DNA of 64,000 nucleotides from Bradyrhizobium sp. Ai1a-2. GTDB lineage: Bacteria; Pseudomonadota; Alphaproteobacteria; Rhizobiales; Xanthobacteraceae. How positions within the stretch are numbered: the stretch's first letter is position 1; each line of letters begins with the position of its first letter. The stretch covers positions 1 to 64,000 of the forward strand of contig NZ_AUEZ01000005.1 in assembly GCF_000426245.1 (NCBI RefSeq), in the 5' to 3' direction. Made by a program: the position numbers and the translations under genes. Below, piece by piece: positions 18,067-26,256 of the stretch. The notes under the pieces were generated by a model. It had not been told where the DNA came from and did not search any database. It saw only the letters and a program-made list of their open reading frames with translations.

Positions 18067-18699
18067 TCAATAATAGTCGGAAATCCCCGGCATGGTCATG
18101 AACCCCGGTATCGCCCGCAGGAGGCGCATCCAGCGCCGCAGCGCCGGATAGGCCTCATGTTCGATGCCGAAATCGCGGCTCAGCGCGATTGCCGGGAACA
18201 ACGCGAGATCGGCGAGCGACGGATTATCGCCAACGAACCAGGCGGCGCGATCAAATTCGCGTGCCGTCATGTGATCCTCCATCAGGCGAAAGGCGCGCCG
18301 CGCGGCAAGGCCCAGGGCCACCTCATCGCCTGGCTCATCGAACATCGCCAGCCGCCGCGCAAGGTAGGCGGCATGCAGATCGCGGCTCGCGAATTGCAGC
18401 CACATTGCGACCGTGCCGTGACCTTTGGGCTCCGCGGGCAACCATGTGTTACCGTCGTCATAGGCACGGGCGAGATAGGTCATGATCGCTTCCGCTTCGC
18501 TCAGCACGAATTCACCATTCGTGAGGATTGGCAGGCTGCCGCGCGGATTGAGCGTCATCAGGGCAACTGCGAGATGTTCACGGCCCGGCACCATGTTGAC
18601 CGCGACCTTGCGGTAGGACAATCCGAGCACCGACAAGAGCAGCCGCACCTTGTAACAATTTTCGTCGAGTTCGAAGTCGTAGAGGGTGATCTCGCTCAC
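18067..18699 (-). CDS. GST-fold protein, possible structural subunit of the split oxygenase (NdmE-like role)
   Basis: A 210-residue glutathione S-transferase-fold protein. It has an N-terminal thioredoxin-like domain (LYDFELDENCYKVRLLLSVL, then NPRGSLPIL and LSEAEAIMTYLA) and an all-helical C-terminal domain (FVGDNPSLADLALFPAI). In many bacterial relatives the N terminus reads SGNCYKVR with a catalytic Ser. Here the equivalent positions are DEN, so ordinary GST activity is doubtful. Its start overlaps the stop of the solitary Rieske gene (ATGA). In the caffeine N7-demethylase a GST-like protein (NdmE) holds the complex together, so I infer a similar role. A plain detoxification GST cannot be excluded. 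Confidence 0.85.
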   Translation of the reverse strand: MSEITLYDFELDENCYKVRLLLSVLGLSYRKVAVNMVPGREHLAVALMTLNPRGSLPILTNGEFVLSEAEAIMTYLARAYDDGNTWLPAEPKGHGTVAMWLQFASRDLHAAYLARRLAMFDEPGDEVALGLAARRAFRLMEDHMTAREFDRAAWFVGDNPSLADLALFPAIALSRDFGIEHEAYPALRRWMRLLRAIPGFMTMPGISDYY

Positions 18700-19421
18700 G
18701 GCGCCACCCCGTGACGCAGTTCGCCGGCGTACCCCGCCGCTCCTTCGATCTCACGCCGCAAGGCTTCGCCCCAGGCGGAGACACGTTTCTGGCTGTCGCC
18801 GGAATGGACGTCGGGTGATCCGGCGATGACGATATGCAGTGCGGATTCCACATCGGACAGCGGCTGCACCGCGACCAGAATTTCGTCGCCGCCGCTCTTC
18901 AGCGAAGCCAGCGCATCGGTTCGCGACCGCTGCGTCGCGCCGCCGGCATCCTTCAACGACGGGCATTCGGCGAGAACGAGCGCGTCGAACACCTTGGCTG
19001 CCGAAGCATCGATATAGAGGCTGCGTACGGGCGTCACCGGCGCGCGCTCGGCAAACCCGATGTCCTGCGGCGCATCGCTATCGAGGTCGTCGTAGGCCCA
19101 GACGATGCCGAGACGCTCGATCGAAGGATAGGTTGCGACGCGGATCGTGTTAGGGACGGCAAGATCGGGATGCGCCGGAATGTAGCGGCATTGCGCCGAG
19201 GTGTCGTACTGCCAGCCGTGATAGAGGCAGGCGATATGATTGTCGCGCACGAAGCCGAAACTCAGGCGCATGCCGCGATGCGGGCAGCGGTCTTCCCAGA
19301 CATGCGAGGTATCAGCGCTGTCGCGCCAGACCACGAGCTCGCGGCCGAACAGCCGCGTGCCGGTGGACGTGCCGCGCTCCAGCCCCTCCGCCAGCGCGAC
19401 CGGATACCAGCCTGTCTCCAT
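18696..19421 (-). CDS. Solitary Rieske [2Fe-2S] protein, oxygenase-type, without catalytic iron site
   Basis: A 241-residue protein. The N-terminal half is a Rieske domain with C46-x-H48 (RCPHRG) and C65-x2-H68 (CLYHGW). It resembles the N-terminal halves of Rieske oxygenases, and even shares the TRLFGRELVV strand with the Rieske-less proteins. The C-terminal half (about residues 110-241) looks like a remnant of an oxygenase catalytic domain, but I find no D-x2-H-x4-H. It is thus an electron-transfer partner rather than an oxygenase. I chose ATG 19421 because GGAG lies just upstream. A frame from 19460 would add 13 residues. It is coupled to the GST-like gene. Confidence 0.87.
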   Translation of the reverse strand: METGWYPVALAEGLERGTSTGTRLFGRELVVWRDSADTSHVWEDRCPHRGMRLSFGFVRDNHIACLYHGWQYDTSAQCRYIPAHPDLAVPNTIRVATYPSIERLGIVWAYDDLDSDAPQDIGFAERAPVTPVRSLYIDASAAKVFDALVLAECPSLKDAGGATQRSRTDALASLKSGGDEILVAVQPLSDVESALHIVIAGSPDVHSGDSQKRVSAWGEALRREIEGAAGYAGELRHGVAP

Positions 19422-19463
19422 CAGCCCATCTCCGTCACGAACGCCGCAAACACGGTGCAAGAC

Positions 19464-19706
19464 TTACACCGAGGCATTTTTCCGCTCGACATCCCGCACC
19501 AGGCAGTCGATCGGCCCAAGGCTGCACGCCATCTCGAACGCGTCGACCAGCGCCGGCTGTCCTGAAACCGCCACCTCGATCCGCTCAGGCGTCGCCAGCT
19601 CCACCATTGCATCGAGCTGCAGCCGCTGCGCGCGGTGGTTGACGAACGCGACGAAGCTCTCGACGCGAAACTTTCCGCTGAACACGATGACGGTTGCTCC
19701 CTGCAT
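19464..19706 (-). CDS. Acylphosphatase-like small protein with altered active site
   Basis: An 80-residue protein with the length and pattern of an acylphosphatase fold: VIVFSGKFRVESFVAFVNHRA at the start, then RIEVAVSGQPALVDAFEMAC and a closing GPIDCLVRDVE. The family's phosphate-loop Arg (normally GVGFR) aligns with Val in ESFV, and the catalytic Asn of WVRN aligns with a non-Asn residue. Acylphosphatase activity is therefore unlikely, and a binding or assembly role is possible. It is the first gene of the minus arm, 42 bp before the Rieske gene. The homology is weak, so the fold assignment is tentative. Confidence 0.6.
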   Translation of the reverse strand: MQGATVIVFSGKFRVESFVAFVNHRAQRLQLDAMVELATPERIEVAVSGQPALVDAFEMACSLGPIDCLVRDVERKNASV

Positions 19707-19751
19707 GCGCTTACATCCTGTGGTTCGATTTATTCGAGCGCGCCGCGATCA

Positions 19752-19772
19752 GGGCAAGCGGAAAGATTGCCC
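19752..19772 (+). other. Stem-loop in the divergent control region
   Basis: gggcaa and ttgccc form a perfect 6-bp stem around a 9-base loop (gcggaaaga). It lies 21 bp before the terminator-like hairpin, which gives an aptamer/expression-platform-like order on the plus strand. It could also be coincidental. Confidence 0.35.
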
Positions 19773-19793
19773 ATGCATATCGTTTGAGCAGAG

Positions 19794-19816
19794 AAGCAGC
19801 GATCTGCTTGTTTTTT
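19794..19816 (+). terminator. Terminator-like hairpin with T-run, plus strand
   Basis: aagcag-cgat-ctgctt is a 6-bp stem with a four-base loop, followed by g and six T residues. This is a short intrinsic-terminator shape on the plus strand. No gene lies upstream on that strand, so if it is real it would end a short leader or small RNA before the transporter operon, about 290 bp ahead of the BMP start codon. The stem is weak. Confidence 0.35.
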
Positions 19817-19996
19817 AAGGCATCACTGCCGAACGATGTTGCGCTGGCTCGATCACCGCAATCGAAAAAAAGCGCCTATGCGAAACAGGCAGCGACAGAC
19901 AGGCTGAATGTGCGCAAGCGTGCGGGATGGCCGGTGATGCCGCCGATGCGCGGGCTGCGGCATGGACCTTGCTACGGAAATCATTCGGTAACCGAG

Positions 19997-20017
19997 CGCC
20001 GACACGCTGTGTCGGCG
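19997..20017. promoter_or_regulatory. 21-bp perfect inverted repeat, candidate operator
   Basis: cgccgacac-gct-gtgtcggcg has nine-base perfect arms around three bases. It lies 89 bp upstream of the BMP start codon. As DNA it is a good candidate binding site for the locus regulator. As RNA it would be a stable hairpin in the leader. Confidence 0.5.
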
Positions 20018-20105
20018 GTCGGCTTTGCCCGGAGGCTCCGGCTGGTCTTGGCCACGGCAACCATCCGCAAAAGAACACGGGCTCCAACACGAGGCTTAGC
20101 TCAAC

Positions 20106-21218
20106 ATGTCAGACCTCCGCCATCTGTCCCGCCGGCGCCTCCTGAACCTCGGCGCCGCCGCCGGTTCCTCGCTCCTGCTGCCGCCGGGCTTGATCCGCTC
20201 CGCGCACGCCGCGGCACCGCTGCCGGCGGTCGCCGAGAAGGACGCCCTCATCGCCTTCGGCCATACCGGCCCGGTGACCGACGAAGGCTGGACCTGGAGT
20301 CACGACCAGGGCATGAAGGCGGTGAAAGCGGCGTTTCCGCAAGTGAAAACGGTGTTCGTTGAGAGCATCCCCTACTCCGCCGATGCGACACGCACTTACC
20401 GGCAGTTCGTCTCCGAGAATGCCTGCATGGTGTTCGCGACCTCGAACTATGGCGACTTCCTCTACGACGTGGCGAAACGCTCGCCGAAGGTCGCGTTCTA
20501 CGAATGCGACGGCCGCAACCCGCTCGACAATCTCAGCACCTATTATGTCGCGCACTGGTATCCGACCTATGTCACGGGTGTCGCCGCCGGCCTGATGAGC
20601 AAGAGCGGCAAGCTCGGCTATGTCGCATCCTTCCCGGTGCCGTCGGTGTTCTCCGGCACCAACGCGTTCCTGATGGGCGCGCGATCGGTCAATCCGAACG
20701 CGACCATGCAGGTCATCACGATCAATTCATGGTTCGATCCGCAGGCCGCAACCCAAGCCGGCACCGCCCTGCTCGACAATGGCTGCGACCTCCTGTTCGG
20801 CATCATGGACGAGGCCGGATATCTGCAGGTCGCCGAGAAGCGCGGCGCCAAGGCAGTGATGTGGAACACCGACATCCGCCGCTACGGGCCGAAGGCCTAC
20901 ATCAGCTCGATCGTCATCGACTTCAAGCAATACTATGTCGGTGAGGTGAAGAAGCGGCTCGAAGGCACCTGGACGCCCTCCAGCACCATCCTGCCGATGG
21001 GCGCCGGCGTCGACCGCGACGCCTGGGGCGAGAGCGTGCCTGAGGACGTGCGCAAGCAGGCGGACGCCGTGCGCGAAAAGATCCTCGGTGGCTGGTCGCC
21101 CTTTGTCGGCGAGATCAAGGACGCCAAGGGCAATGTGAAGCTCGCCAGTGGCAAGCGCATGAGCGAGGCCGAGCTCTACAACTGGGATTGGCCGATCGCC
21201 GGCATTTCGGGGCTCTGA
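20106..21218 (+). CDS. BMP-family ABC transporter substrate-binding protein
   Basis: A 370-residue periplasmic binding protein of the basic-membrane-protein/PnrA-like family, whose characterised members bind purine nucleosides or similar compounds. It begins with a Tat-type signal (SRRRLLNLGAAAGSS up to about residue 37, AHAAA). Family pieces include IAFGHTGPVTDEGWTWSHDQG near the mature N terminus, FATSNYGDFLYDVA and YVASFPVPSV. First gene of the plus arm, followed 9 bp later by the ATPase. It presumably delivers the locus's substrate, so its ligand would define the pathway. Confidence 0.93.
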   Translation: MSDLRHLSRRRLLNLGAAAGSSLLLPPGLIRSAHAAAPLPAVAEKDALIAFGHTGPVTDEGWTWSHDQGMKAVKAAFPQVKTVFVESIPYSADATRTYRQFVSENACMVFATSNYGDFLYDVAKRSPKVAFYECDGRNPLDNLSTYYVAHWYPTYVTGVAAGLMSKSGKLGYVASFPVPSVFSGTNAFLMGARSVNPNATMQVITINSWFDPQAATQAGTALLDNGCDLLFGIMDEAGYLQVAEKRGAKAVMWNTDIRRYGPKAYISSIVIDFKQYYVGEVKKRLEGTWTPSSTILPMGAGVDRDAWGESVPEDVRKQADAVREKILGGWSPFVGEIKDAKGNVKLASGKRMSEAELYNWDWPIAGISGL

Positions 21219-21227
21219 AGCGCTGTC

Positions 21228-22829
21228 GTGATGGCGATGCCTGATGTGACCGAGCGACCCCGGCCTGCCCCCGGCACGCCGCCGCTCGTGCAGCTCCGGG
21301 GCATCGCCAAATATTTTCCCGGCGTCGTTGCCAACCAGGATGTCGACCTCGAAGTACGGCCCGGCGAGATCCACGCACTCCTGGGCGAGAATGGCGCCGG
21401 GAAATCCACGTTGATGAACATCCTCACCGGCATCTACCAGCCCGATGCCGGGGAGATCATCATCGACGGTTACCTGAAAAGCTTCGCCTCGCCGGTGGAG
21501 GCCATCGCAGCCGGCATCGGTATGGTGCATCAGCATTTCAAGCTGGTGCGCGCCTTCACCGTCGCCGAGAACATCCATCTCGGCTGGTCGGAAACGCCGC
21601 GGAGGATCAGCGCGCAGGAACTGGAAGCACGCACCGCGCAGCTTTCGGCCTCGCTCAACCTCGCGGTTCGTCCGGACGCACGGGTCGATGAACTCTCGAC
21701 CGGCGAGCAGCAGCGCGTCGAGATCTTGCGCGTGCTGGCGCGCAACGCGCGCGTCTTGATCCTGGACGAGCCGACCGCTGTGCTGACGCCTTCGGAAGCG
21801 CGCGAACTGTTCAAGGCGCTGAAGGAATTCGTCGCGCGCGGAAACGCCGTGATCTTCATCAGCCACAAGCTGGACGAGGTGCTGGAGATTTCCGACCGCA
21901 TCACCGTGCTGCGCGGCGGCCGCAAGGTGGCGACCGAGCCGACCAGCGCCTGCAACGAAAAGATGCTGGCGAAACTGATGGTCGGGCACGAGATCGTGCT
22001 CGACGACCTCCGCGCACGCGGACCGAACGCGATCGCCAAATCCAACGAGCCGGTCGTCAGCTTGCGCGAGGTGACGGCACGGGACAGCACAGGGCATACA
22101 GTCCTGAACAAGGTTTCGCTCGAAATCGCGGGCGGAGAAATTCTCGGCATCGCGGGGGTGGCCGGCAATGGGCAGAAGGAGTTGAGCGAACTCCTGACCG
22201 GCATGCGCGCGGCCAGCTCCGGACAGATCATGCTCGGCGGTCGCGATGTCTCGGCCGCGAGCGCCGGTGATTTCGTGGATTTCGGCGTCGGCCATATCCC
22301 GGAGGACCGGCTGCGCAGCGGACTTGCGCCCGCGCTCAGCGTCACCGACAACGCGGTGATCCGCGAATATGACCGCGCGCCGGTCTCGCTCGGACCGTGG
22401 TACCGGCCGCGCGCGGCGGCGGCGCTGGCGCGCAGAATCGCGGAAGCCGCCGCCGTGATGGTGCCGAACTATTCGATGCCGATCCGCAACCTCTCCGGCG
22501 GCAACCAGCAGCGCTTCGTGGCGCGGCGCGAGATGCGGATCGCCACCAAATTACTGGTCGCCGCCTATCCGAGCCGTGGCCTCGACGTCGGCGCCATCAA
22601 CACCATGATGCGCTATTTCGTCGAGCTGCGCGATGCCGGCGTCGGCATCGTCGTGATCTCCGAAGAGCTCGAGGAGTTGCTCAACCTCTCCGACCGCATC
22701 GCGGTGATGTTCCACGGCGAGATCATGGGCATTGTCGATAGCGCGGGCGCCGATATCGAACAGATCGGCCTGATGATGGGCGGCCAGCGCGCGGCCACAC
22801 CAGTGCGCGCGGCTGCGATGGTGCATTGA
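21228..22829 (+). CDS. ABC transporter ATP-binding protein, tandem domains (BMP-type importer)
   Basis: A 533-residue double ATPase of the sugar/nucleoside (YufO/RbsA-like) group. Domain 1 has Walker A GENGAGKST, signature LSTGEQQRVEIL and Walker B VLILDEPTA. Domain 2 has a degenerate Walker A (GVAGNGQKE) and LSGGNQQRF, with AYPSRGLDVGA in place of a canonical DEPT Walker B, as is usual for this type. GTG 21228, ATG 21231 and ATG 21237 are all possible starts. It drives uptake of the BMP ligand together with the two permeases that follow. Confidence 0.93.
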   Translation: MMAMPDVTERPRPAPGTPPLVQLRGIAKYFPGVVANQDVDLEVRPGEIHALLGENGAGKSTLMNILTGIYQPDAGEIIIDGYLKSFASPVEAIAAGIGMVHQHFKLVRAFTVAENIHLGWSETPRRISAQELEARTAQLSASLNLAVRPDARVDELSTGEQQRVEILRVLARNARVLILDEPTAVLTPSEARELFKALKEFVARGNAVIFISHKLDEVLEISDRITVLRGGRKVATEPTSACNEKMLAKLMVGHEIVLDDLRARGPNAIAKSNEPVVSLREVTARDSTGHTVLNKVSLEIAGGEILGIAGVAGNGQKELSELLTGMRAASSGQIMLGGRDVSAASAGDFVDFGVGHIPEDRLRSGLAPALSVTDNAVIREYDRAPVSLGPWYRPRAAAALARRIAEAAAVMVPNYSMPIRNLSGGNQQRFVARREMRIATKLLVAAYPSRGLDVGAINTMMRYFVELRDAGVGIVVISEELEELLNLSDRIAVMFHGEIMGIVDSAGADIEQIGLMMGGQRAATPVRAAAMVH

Positions 22830-22831
22830 CG

Positions 22832-23884
22832 ATGGCGATCCGCCTGCAACGCCTGCCATCGGCCTCGCCTGCCGTCGCGCTTGCGGCGCGCGCGATTGCG
22901 ATCCTGCTCGCGCTCGTCACCGCCGGCCTCCTGCTCGCGGCCAGCGGCGCGCAGCCGCTCAAGCTGGCGCAGCAGGTGTTGAAGTCGACCTTCGGCTCCG
23001 GCTTCGGCCTTGAGGATGTCGGCCTGCTGGTGACGCCTCTGATCCTCACCGGGCTTTCGGTCGCCGTCGCACTCCGTATCGGCGCCTGGAATATCGGCGC
23101 GGAGGGACAATTCTATGCCGGCGCCTTTGCCGCCACAGGCGTGGCGCTGTTCATTCCGGGTCCCAGCATCGTGATGCTGCCGCTGATGTTCATCGCCGGC
23201 GCGCTCGGCGGCTTGATCTGGATCCTGGTGCCGACGCTTGCGCGCGCCTATGCCGATGTCAGCGAGCTCATCACGACGCTGCTGCTCAACTTCGTCGCCA
23301 CGCTGCTGGTCTATTACGTCGCGACCGGCCCCTGGCTCGATCCCGGCGGGCACGCGCTCGCGACCACCGCGCGGCTGAAGCACGACATGCCCGAATTCAT
23401 CGGCATCGTGCATTGGGGCTTTCCGATGGCGATCCTGCTGGCCGTGATCACGGCCGCCACCTTCAGCTTCACGCGCTGGGGCTATGAGGTGCGGATCGCG
23501 GGCTCCAACCCACAGGCAGCGAAATATGCCGGCATGCCGTTCCGCCGCCACCTGATCGTAGTGATGCTGCTGTCGGGTGCGATCGCAGGGATCGCCGGCA
23601 TGCTCGAGGTCGCCGGCACCGTGCATCGGCTGCAGGGCGGTATCTCCAACAATTTCGGCTATCTCGGCATCATGGTCGCGGTGCTGGCGCGGGGCTCCTG
23701 CATCGGCGTGATCGCCGGCGCGGCACTGATGGCCGTGATTCTCAACTCCGGCATCATCCTGCAGACCCAGGGCGTCAATACGTCCACCGTGCTCGCCATC
23801 ACCGGGCTGATCCTGTTCTTCACCGCTGTCGGCGACGAGCTCGCGCATTTCCGCATCGTCAGCAGCAAACCGGCCGAGGCCTGA
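22832..23884 (+). CDS. ABC transporter permease (BMP-type importer), first subunit
   Basis: A 350-residue membrane permease of the branched-chain/nucleoside permease family, with about eight to ten hydrophobic segments. Family pieces include LRIGAWNIGAEGQFY and YEVRIAGSNPQAAKYAG. ATG 22832 lies 2 bp after the ATPase stop, and a TTG at 22826 overlapping that stop is an alternative. It pairs with the next permease as a heterodimeric channel. Confidence 0.92.
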   Translation: MAIRLQRLPSASPAVALAARAIAILLALVTAGLLLAASGAQPLKLAQQVLKSTFGSGFGLEDVGLLVTPLILTGLSVAVALRIGAWNIGAEGQFYAGAFAATGVALFIPGPSIVMLPLMFIAGALGGLIWILVPTLARAYADVSELITTLLLNFVATLLVYYVATGPWLDPGGHALATTARLKHDMPEFIGIVHWGFPMAILLAVITAATFSFTRWGYEVRIAGSNPQAAKYAGMPFRRHLIVVMLLSGAIAGIAGMLEVAGTVHRLQGGISNNFGYLGIMVAVLARGSCIGVIAGAALMAVILNSGIILQTQGVNTSTVLAITGLILFFTAVGDELAHFRIVSSKPAEA

Positions 23885-23886
23885 AG

Positions 23887-24822
23887 ATGGACCTGATCGC
23901 AGGCATCCTGCACACCTCACTGCTCGCCGGCGGCGTACTGGCGCTGGCCGCGCTTGGCGAGGTGCTGGCCGAGCGCGTCGGCGTGGTCAATCTCGGCGTC
24001 GAGGGCTTGATGGCGCTTGGCGCGATCACCGGCATTGCCGCCGTCGTCACGACCAGGAGTCCAACCGCAGGTTTCGCGCTGGCGCTCGCGGTCGGGTTTG
24101 TGGTCGGCATGGTATTTGCCGCGATCACGGTCTATCTGCGCGCCAACCAGGTGTTGTGCGGCCTCGCATTGACCTTGATGGGCACCGGCTTTGCCGCAAC
24201 CGTCGGCAAGACCTATTCCGGAATTCCGGCGCCGGCGACGTTTACCGGGGTCGAGATTCCCTATCTCAGCTCGATCCCGCTGATCGGACAGGTGCTGTTC
24301 ACGCAGAATGTGCTGGTCTACCTGATCTACATCATCCTGCCGGTGATGCTGCACGTCCTGATGTTCCGCACCCGGCATGGGCTCAATTTGCGCGCCGTTG
24401 GCGAGAACCCGGCTGCGGCCGATGCCGCAGGGATCGCCGTGCAACGGATCCGCTTCTGGTATGTGACCGCGGGGGCGGCACTTGCAGCCGGCGCCGGTGC
24501 CTATCTCACGCTCGCTTTCGTGCCGTCATGGTCGGAAGGCGTCGTCGCCGGCCGCGGCTGGATCGCGGTAGCGCTGGTGATCTTTGCCGGCTACCGCCCG
24601 CTGAATGCGGTGCTCGCGGCGCTGCTGTTCGGCGTCATCACCTCGCTCGGCTTCGTCGGGCAGGCGCGCAACTGGCCGATCGCCGCCCCCGTGCTCTCGA
24701 TGCTGCCCTATCTCGGCACCATCGCCTTCATCGTCGTTCCCGTCGTCGCCTGGCACCGCATGCGCCAGGTGATGGCCGCGCCTGCCGCACTCGGCGTTCC
24801 CTACTATCGCGACTTGCGGTGA
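23887..24822 (+). CDS. ABC transporter permease (BMP-type importer), second subunit
   Basis: A 311-residue membrane permease, the usual second partner in BMP systems. It contains ERVGVVNLGVEGLMALGA near the N terminus and LNLRAVGENPAAADAAGI in the cytoplasmic coupling loop, with hydrophobic helices throughout. It starts 2 bp after the first permease and is followed 4 bp later by the deaminase-like gene, so import and catabolism are transcribed together. Confidence 0.93.
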   Translation: MDLIAGILHTSLLAGGVLALAALGEVLAERVGVVNLGVEGLMALGAITGIAAVVTTRSPTAGFALALAVGFVVGMVFAAITVYLRANQVLCGLALTLMGTGFAATVGKTYSGIPAPATFTGVEIPYLSSIPLIGQVLFTQNVLVYLIYIILPVMLHVLMFRTRHGLNLRAVGENPAAADAAGIAVQRIRFWYVTAGAALAAGAGAYLTLAFVPSWSEGVVAGRGWIAVALVIFAGYRPLNAVLAALLFGVITSLGFVGQARNWPIAAPVLSMLPYLGTIAFIVVPVVAWHRMRQVMAAPAALGVPYYRDLR

Positions 24823-24826
24823 CCCT

Positions 24827-26227
24827 ATGTCCACGCTGCTTGTAAAGAACATCGATCACCTTGCGACCTTCGACGATGCCAATCGCGAGATCAAAGGCGG
24901 CGCGCTGTTCGTGCGCGACAATGTGATCGAGGCGGTCGGCAGCAATGCCGAGCTTGCGCATCTCGCCGCCGACGAGGTGCTCGACCTTTCCGGACATCTG
25001 GTGATGCCGGGCATGGTCAACACCCACCATCACATGTACCAGAACCTGACGCGGGTGATGGTGCAGGACGATGAATTGTTCGTCTGGCTGACCACGCTCT
25101 ATCCGATCTGGGCCGAACTCGACGACGAGGCGATCCATGTCTCGGCCCGCGTCGCGATGGCCGAATTGATCGCGTCGGGCTGCACCACCAGTTCCGACCA
25201 TCTCTACATCCAGCCAAACAATGTTCGGCTCGACTCTACAATACAGGCGGCACAGGAGCTGGGCCTGCGCTTCCACGCCGCGCGCGGCGCGATGTCCCGC
25301 GGCAAAAGCCAGGGCGGGCTGCCGCCAGACAATTGCGTCGACAAGGAAGCGGACATCCTCAAGGACGCTGAGCGGCTGATCCACACCTTTCACGACCCAA
25401 GCCGGCACGCGATGAGCAGGATCGTGCTCGCACCCTGCTCGCCCTTCTCCGTCACACCAGGCCTGATGAAGGAAGCCGCCCAGCTTGCGCGCAGCCACAA
25501 GGCCGTGCATCTGCACGCGCATCTCGCGGAAGACCTCGACGAAGAGGTCTATTGCCGCGACATCTACGGCATGCGGCCGGTGGAATTCGCTGGCTCGGTC
25601 GACTGGCTCGGGCCCGATGTCTGGTTTGCCCACGCCATCTTCCTCGACGGCGGCGAGATCAAGACGTTTGCCGAAACCGGGACCGGCATGGTGCATTGCC
25701 CCTCCGCCAACATGCGGTGCGGCCAGGGGATCGCGAAAATCCGCGAGATGCGTGACGCCGGCGTCATCTGCGGGCTCGGCGTCGACGGCTCCGCCTCCAA
25801 TGACACCTCGAACCTGTTCCTCGAAGCGCGGCTGGCGCAGATGCTGCAGCGGGTCGCGCCGCACCGTTATCTCTCCGAGGCGCCCGGCGGCCGCGGCGGA
25901 TTCGGAGGCAGCCCGAAGGCGCTGTCGGCGCGCGAGGCGCTGGACATGGCGACGCGGGGCGGCGCCAGACTGCTTGGGCGCGATGATACCGGCTATCTCG
26001 CGCCCGGCATGAGCGCGGACTTCATCGCGATCAGATTGAACCAGCTCGGGCTCTCCGGCACCCAGCGCGATCCGCTCGCGGCCATGATCATGTGCGGCCC
26101 GTTCAAGGTGGACTATTCCTTCATCAACGGGCGCAACATCATCCGCCGCGGCGAATTCGTCCATCACGATGTCGAGGCATCGCTTGCGGACCACGCCCGG
26201 ATCATGCAACGAATCTACCAGCAATAG
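24827..26227 (+). CDS. 8-oxoguanine-deaminase-type amidohydrolase
   Basis: A 466-residue amidohydrolase closely patterned on the bacterial 8-oxoguanine deaminase group. The metal-site motifs are NTHHHMYQNLTR (HxH), LHAHLAED, WFAHAIFLDG and GLGVDGSASNDTSN. The group's typical strings ASGCTTSSDHLY, GKSQGGLPPD and APCSPFSVTP are also present. Such enzymes deaminate 2-amino-6,8-dioxopurine, and some act on isoguanine or isocytosine. It is translated right after the importer and right before a Rieske-less oxygenase. The precise purine here is unproven. Confidence 0.88.
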   Translation: MSTLLVKNIDHLATFDDANREIKGGALFVRDNVIEAVGSNAELAHLAADEVLDLSGHLVMPGMVNTHHHMYQNLTRVMVQDDELFVWLTTLYPIWAELDDEAIHVSARVAMAELIASGCTTSSDHLYIQPNNVRLDSTIQAAQELGLRFHAARGAMSRGKSQGGLPPDNCVDKEADILKDAERLIHTFHDPSRHAMSRIVLAPCSPFSVTPGLMKEAAQLARSHKAVHLHAHLAEDLDEEVYCRDIYGMRPVEFAGSVDWLGPDVWFAHAIFLDGGEIKTFAETGTGMVHCPSANMRCGQGIAKIREMRDAGVICGLGVDGSASNDTSNLFLEARLAQMLQRVAPHRYLSEAPGGRGGFGGSPKALSAREALDMATRGGARLLGRDDTGYLAPGMSADFIAIRLNQLGLSGTQRDPLAAMIMCGPFKVDYSFINGRNIIRRGEFVHHDVEASLADHARIMQRIYQQ

Positions 26228-26256
26228 GCCGACCGCAACGAAGCGGAGCTTGCACC

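Larger units (their letters stand above)
19707..20105. promoter_or_regulatory. Shared divergent control region of the purine-type locus
   Basis: 399 bp between the acylphosphatase-like gene (minus) and the BMP transporter gene (plus), without a convincing gene. It must hold promoters for both arms. It contains a hairpin at 19752-19772, a terminator-like hairpin at 19794-19816 and a 21-bp inverted repeat at 19997-20017, each listed separately. I could not recognise a known riboswitch class. Confidence 0.6.

Noticed and set aside
19707..20105. Known purine or xanthine riboswitch
   Set aside because: I looked for a recognisable aptamer because the operon is purine-like but could not match any class with confidence. 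Only unclassified stems are reported.
20727..22295. Minus-strand frame of 522 codons over the BMP and ATPase genes
   Set aside because: Antisense to conserved ABC transporter sequence, with no recognisable domain.
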